Origin: Muribaculaceae bacterium
GTDB lineage: Bacteria > Bacteroidota > Bacteroidia > Bacteroidales > Muribaculaceae
Reading direction: 5' to 3'
Length of the DNA stretch: 64,000 nt
Assembly (NCBI GenBank): GCA_017626045.1
Contig: JAGAJP010000002.1
Location: 1 to 64,000, forward strand
The position numbers and the translations under genes were made by a program. How positions within the stretch are numbered: the first letter of the stretch is position 1; every line of letters begins with the position of its first letter. This document shows, piece by piece, positions 61,569-64,000 of the stretch. The notes under the pieces were generated by a model. The model ran no database searches. It had not been told where the DNA came from and saw nothing but the letters and a program-made list of their open reading frames with translations.

Positions 61569-63773
61569 ATGAAGGAAGAATCCCGGGAAAAACCGACAAC
61601 ACTTCCGCTCTCCTCACTGCGACGCTGCCGCACTCTCTACGAAGAGGTGTCGACGGCTGCGTCGCTGAGTGCCGAAACCGACCGCATGCTGCGCCATCTG
61701 CTCAGGAAGACATGCCTGAGCGGCGTATCGGCATACGACAACAAAGGATTGCCACGCATGGAGATGGCTCTTGAGACTGCCGAGGCATTCATTCATTTTA
61801 TCGATGCAGACACAAATATTGTCAAGGCGATTCTGCTCTGCGACTTTTATGGCGAGACAGCGGGTATCGACGAGATAGAAGCCGAATGCGGCAGCGATGT
61901 CGCGGGAATCATCCGCGGCATAGAGTCTGTGTCGCAGTTTTCCGCCAAAAGCAACATCCAGAACCAGGACAACTTCAGAGGATTGATGCTATCACTCGCC
62001 GACGACATTCGGGTGATAATAATAATGATAGTGCGCGACCTTGTGCTGATGCGCTCAATCAACAACCATCCCGACCAGGAATGGGTGAGCAACGTGGCTT
62101 TCGAGGCAAACGTGCTGTATGCACAGCTTGCACACCGTCTGGGACTATACAAGATAAAAGGAGAACTTGAAGACCTTTCCCTGAAATATACCAACCGTGA
62201 GATTTACAAGCAGATAGCCGCCAAACTCAACGAGACCAAACGCTCAAGGGAGCAATACATACAGAGGTTTATCGAGCCGGTGAAGCAAAAGCTCGAGGAC
62301 GAGGGGCTCACCTTCTCCATCAAGGGACGCACAAAGTCGATATCATCCATCTGGGCCAAGATGCGCAAGCAGAAGGTGGACCTTGACAGAATCTACGACC
62401 TCTTCGCTATCCGCGTCATCATCGACACCCCTCCGGAGAAGGAGAAAAGCGACTGCTGGCTCGCATATTCCATCCTCACCGACATGTACACTCCCAATCC
62501 CGCAAGGATGAGAGACTGGATCTCGATACCCAAGATCAACGGCTACGAAAGTCTCCACGCCACTGTGATGGGGCCTGACTCCAAATGGGTTGAGGTGCAG
62601 TTCCGCACACGCCGCATGGACCTGGTGGCCGAGAAAGGCCTCGCCGCCCATTGGCGCTACAAGGGAGTGAAGTCCGACTCCACCGACCAGTGGATGAACA
62701 ATATCCGAGACATCCTGGAGGCAGGGAAAGAAGACCCGATGCAGCTGATGAAAGACATGCGTCTCGACATATACACTAAAGAAGTGTATGCCTTCACGCC
62801 TAAGGGAGACCTCTTCAAACTGCCGGCGGGAGCCACGGTTCTGGACTTCGCGTTTTACATCCACACCAATGTCGGATCACACTGCACCGGAGGAATCGTC
62901 AACGGCAGACACCGGAAGATCAGCCATGTCATAGAGAGCGGCGACACAGTGGAAATCCTTACCTCCGCCACTCAGACACCGAAAACCGACTGGCTAAACA
63001 TAGTGGTCAGCTCAAAAAGCCGAAACAAGATTCGCCAGAAACTGAACGAAGACCTTCAGGCACGCGCCAACCTCGGCAAGGAGGAGGTGATGCGAAGAGC
63101 GAAAAACAGAAAAATCGACATCGACGAAGCCATCCTGATGAAAATAATCAAGAAGGAGGGGTACAAATATGTCAATGAGTTTTTCGCCGACATCGCGGAC
63201 AACAAGATAGACGCCGGGAAGGTAATAAACGCATACCTTACCGCCACCGCCCCGGAGGAAGAGACAGTGGTTCATGCCGGGGCCGAAGACTTCGAACTCG
63301 TTAGAAACGATGCCGAAGACTACGGCGAGGTGCTCACCATAGGCGAGAAATCGATCAAGGGACTGAGCTATAAGTTTGCCAGATGCTGCAATCCTGTCTA
63401 TGGCGACAAGGTATTCGGATTCATATCCTCCGACGGAGTGGTCAAGATACATAAGACCGACTGCCCGAACGCCAGAAACATCCGGGGACGGTATCCCTAC
63501 CGTCTTATCAGAGTCAACTGGAGCGGCAAAGGGGGCAGCGAGCTGCCGGCCCAACTGAGGATAATAGGACACGACGACATCGGAATCATCTCCAACATCA
63601 CATCGGTGATCAGCAAGGAACCGGGAGCCAACCTCCGCAACATAAGGGTCGACTCCAACGACGGACTTTTCCAAGGCTATCTCACTGTTGGAGTGTCGGA
63701 CAATTCAGTCCTGTCGTCGGTGGTAAAAAAAATCAAGACACTGAAGGGAGTAAAAGACGTGGCTCGCATATAG
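61569..63773 (+). CDS. relA: RelA-type (p)ppGpp synthetase with degenerate HD domain
   Basis: 734 residues. In the N-terminal HD region the hydrolase motif is lost: AILLCDFYGET (Cys91-Asp92) stands where SpoT-type enzymes have a His-Asp pair, and the upstream metal His is missing too. The synthetase domain is intact (RIYDLFAIRVI, NGYESLHATV, VEVQFRTRRMD, KGLAAHWRYKG). TGS, a zinc-finger-like domain (FARCCNPVYGD, HKTDCPNA) and a C-terminal ACT follow. It should make (p)ppGpp in response to amino-acid starvation on ribosomes but not hydrolyse it. A separate hydrolase is expected elsewhere in the genome. Confidence 0.93.
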   Translation: MKEESREKPTTLPLSSLRRCRTLYEEVSTAASLSAETDRMLRHLLRKTCLSGVSAYDNKGLPRMEMALETAEAFIHFIDADTNIVKAILLCDFYGETAGIDEIEAECGSDVAGIIRGIESVSQFSAKSNIQNQDNFRGLMLSLADDIRVIIIMIVRDLVLMRSINNHPDQEWVSNVAFEANVLYAQLAHRLGLYKIKGELEDLSLKYTNREIYKQIAAKLNETKRSREQYIQRFIEPVKQKLEDEGLTFSIKGRTKSISSIWAKMRKQKVDLDRIYDLFAIRVIIDTPPEKEKSDCWLAYSILTDMYTPNPARMRDWISIPKINGYESLHATVMGPDSKWVEVQFRTRRMDLVAEKGLAAHWRYKGVKSDSTDQWMNNIRDILEAGKEDPMQLMKDMRLDIYTKEVYAFTPKGDLFKLPAGATVLDFAFYIHTNVGSHCTGGIVNGRHRKISHVIESGDTVEILTSATQTPKTDWLNIVVSSKSRNKIRQKLNEDLQARANLGKEEVMRRAKNRKIDIDEAILMKIIKKEGYKYVNEFFADIADNKIDAGKVINAYLTATAPEEETVVHAGAEDFELVRNDAEDYGEVLTIGEKSIKGLSYKFARCCNPVYGDKVFGFISSDGVVKIHKTDCPNARNIRGRYPYRLIRVNWSGKGGSELPAQLRIIGHDDIGIISNITSVISKEPGANLRNIRVDSNDGLFQGYLTVGVSDNSVLSSVVKKIKTLKGVKDVARI

Positions 63774-63811
63774 AAGCGTCACAAAAAATTCAGACACCAA
63801 CACAACAGAAT

Positions 63812-64000
63812 ATGACCCGAACAATCAACAGAATTCCGATTATGCTTGCCGTGACGCTGTCGTTGGCGGCATTTCCGGCGTGCAAGCGCAACAACGAAGC
63901 CAAAGAGCGGGTACAGGCCCAGTGGGTTCACATGGGAGAAGAATTCGAAGACTCTTTGGAATCGATTGAAAAAAGGACAGAATCGGTCAAAAACGAAATC
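63812..64000 (+). CDS. Lipoprotein, N-terminal part
   Basis: The first 63 codons of a gene cut by the window end. A lipoprotein signal (MTRTINRIPIMLAVTLSLAA, then FPAC) leads into KRNNEAKERV and a charged, heptad-like helical stretch suggesting a coiled coil. It lies 38 bases after relA and may be cotranscribed with it. The family is not recognised. Confidence 0.7.
   Translation, partial: MTRTINRIPIMLAVTLSLAAFPACKRNNEAKERVQAQWVHMGEEFEDSLESIEKRTESVKNEI

Overview
The window comes from the chromosome of an anaerobic gut-type member of the Bacteroidales. A Muribaculaceae-like host is my best guess, inferred from gene content and style and not from any marker gene. The sequence support is: many Bacteroidota-type promoters (TTTG, about 20 bases, TAnnTTTG), lipoproteins with acidic residues after the lipidated cysteine, a GLPGLI/TonB-receptor pair, a Porin_10-type porin, T9SS-like C-termini, SusE-like modules, reverse rubrerythrin, and plant-glycan enzymes (GH43, GH31, CE8). 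No rRNA, tRNA, CRISPR array or intact insertion sequence was seen.

Layout. Positions 1-3.8 kb are AT-rich accessory DNA: a cut-off gene, a small membrane protein, two orphan ORFs, and a Fic protein with an AbiEi-like N-terminus. A secreted GH43 follows at 3.9-5.5 kb. At 5.6-11.4 kb a GLPGLI/TonB-receptor operon is transcribed divergently from a histidine kinase/response regulator pair. At 11.4-13.1 kb there is a decapitated lipoprotein paralogue and its intact neighbour. From 13.1 to 32.2 kb the DNA is mostly housekeeping: L31, TilS, SDR, pectinesterase, malic enzyme, NadD, flavin reductase, phosphosugar mutase, YicC, Gmk, a TM2 protein, an orphan tyrosine autokinase, RuvX, rubrerythrin, rRNA/tRNA methyltransferase, EttA, peptide deformylase, an AraC regulator and a DMT exporter. 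At 32.3-37.4 kb an AT-richer block of secreted proteins (gingipain-like C25 protease, S74/T9SS protein, T9SS-like protein) lies between two near-identical 24-bp direct repeats. Then come LysC, LysA, GH31 and CarB (37.8-46.4 kb), followed by Rho, YbaK, AroC and a YhcC-type radical SAM protein (46.8-51.3 kb). At 51.4-59.3 kb there is a second accessory stretch: a MACPF lipoprotein resembling Bacteroidales antimicrobial proteins, a SusE-like secreted protein with a strongly structured leader, a porin, a zeta-like kinase with a 58-residue partner, and a broken rhuM. The window ends with a solute-binding protein, an alpha/beta hydrolase, a RelA-type ppGpp synthetase with a degenerate HD domain, and the start of a lipoprotein.

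The most unusual signals are: (1) a 52-bp repeat with a G-rich tail, present twice at 51/52 identity, once supplying the C-terminus of GH43 and once joined to a headless gene; (2) long palindromic, GC-centred leaders before carB and before the 54-kb secreted protein; (3) the MACPF lipoprotein; (4) the repeat-flanked secreted-protease block, with a one-base frameshift in the protease; (5) short tandem repeats (9, 9, 12 and 18 bp) at gene ends or starts, one of which encodes a YRDS tail; and (6) four genes whose -7 box lies 4-5 bases from the start codon, implying leaderless mRNAs.
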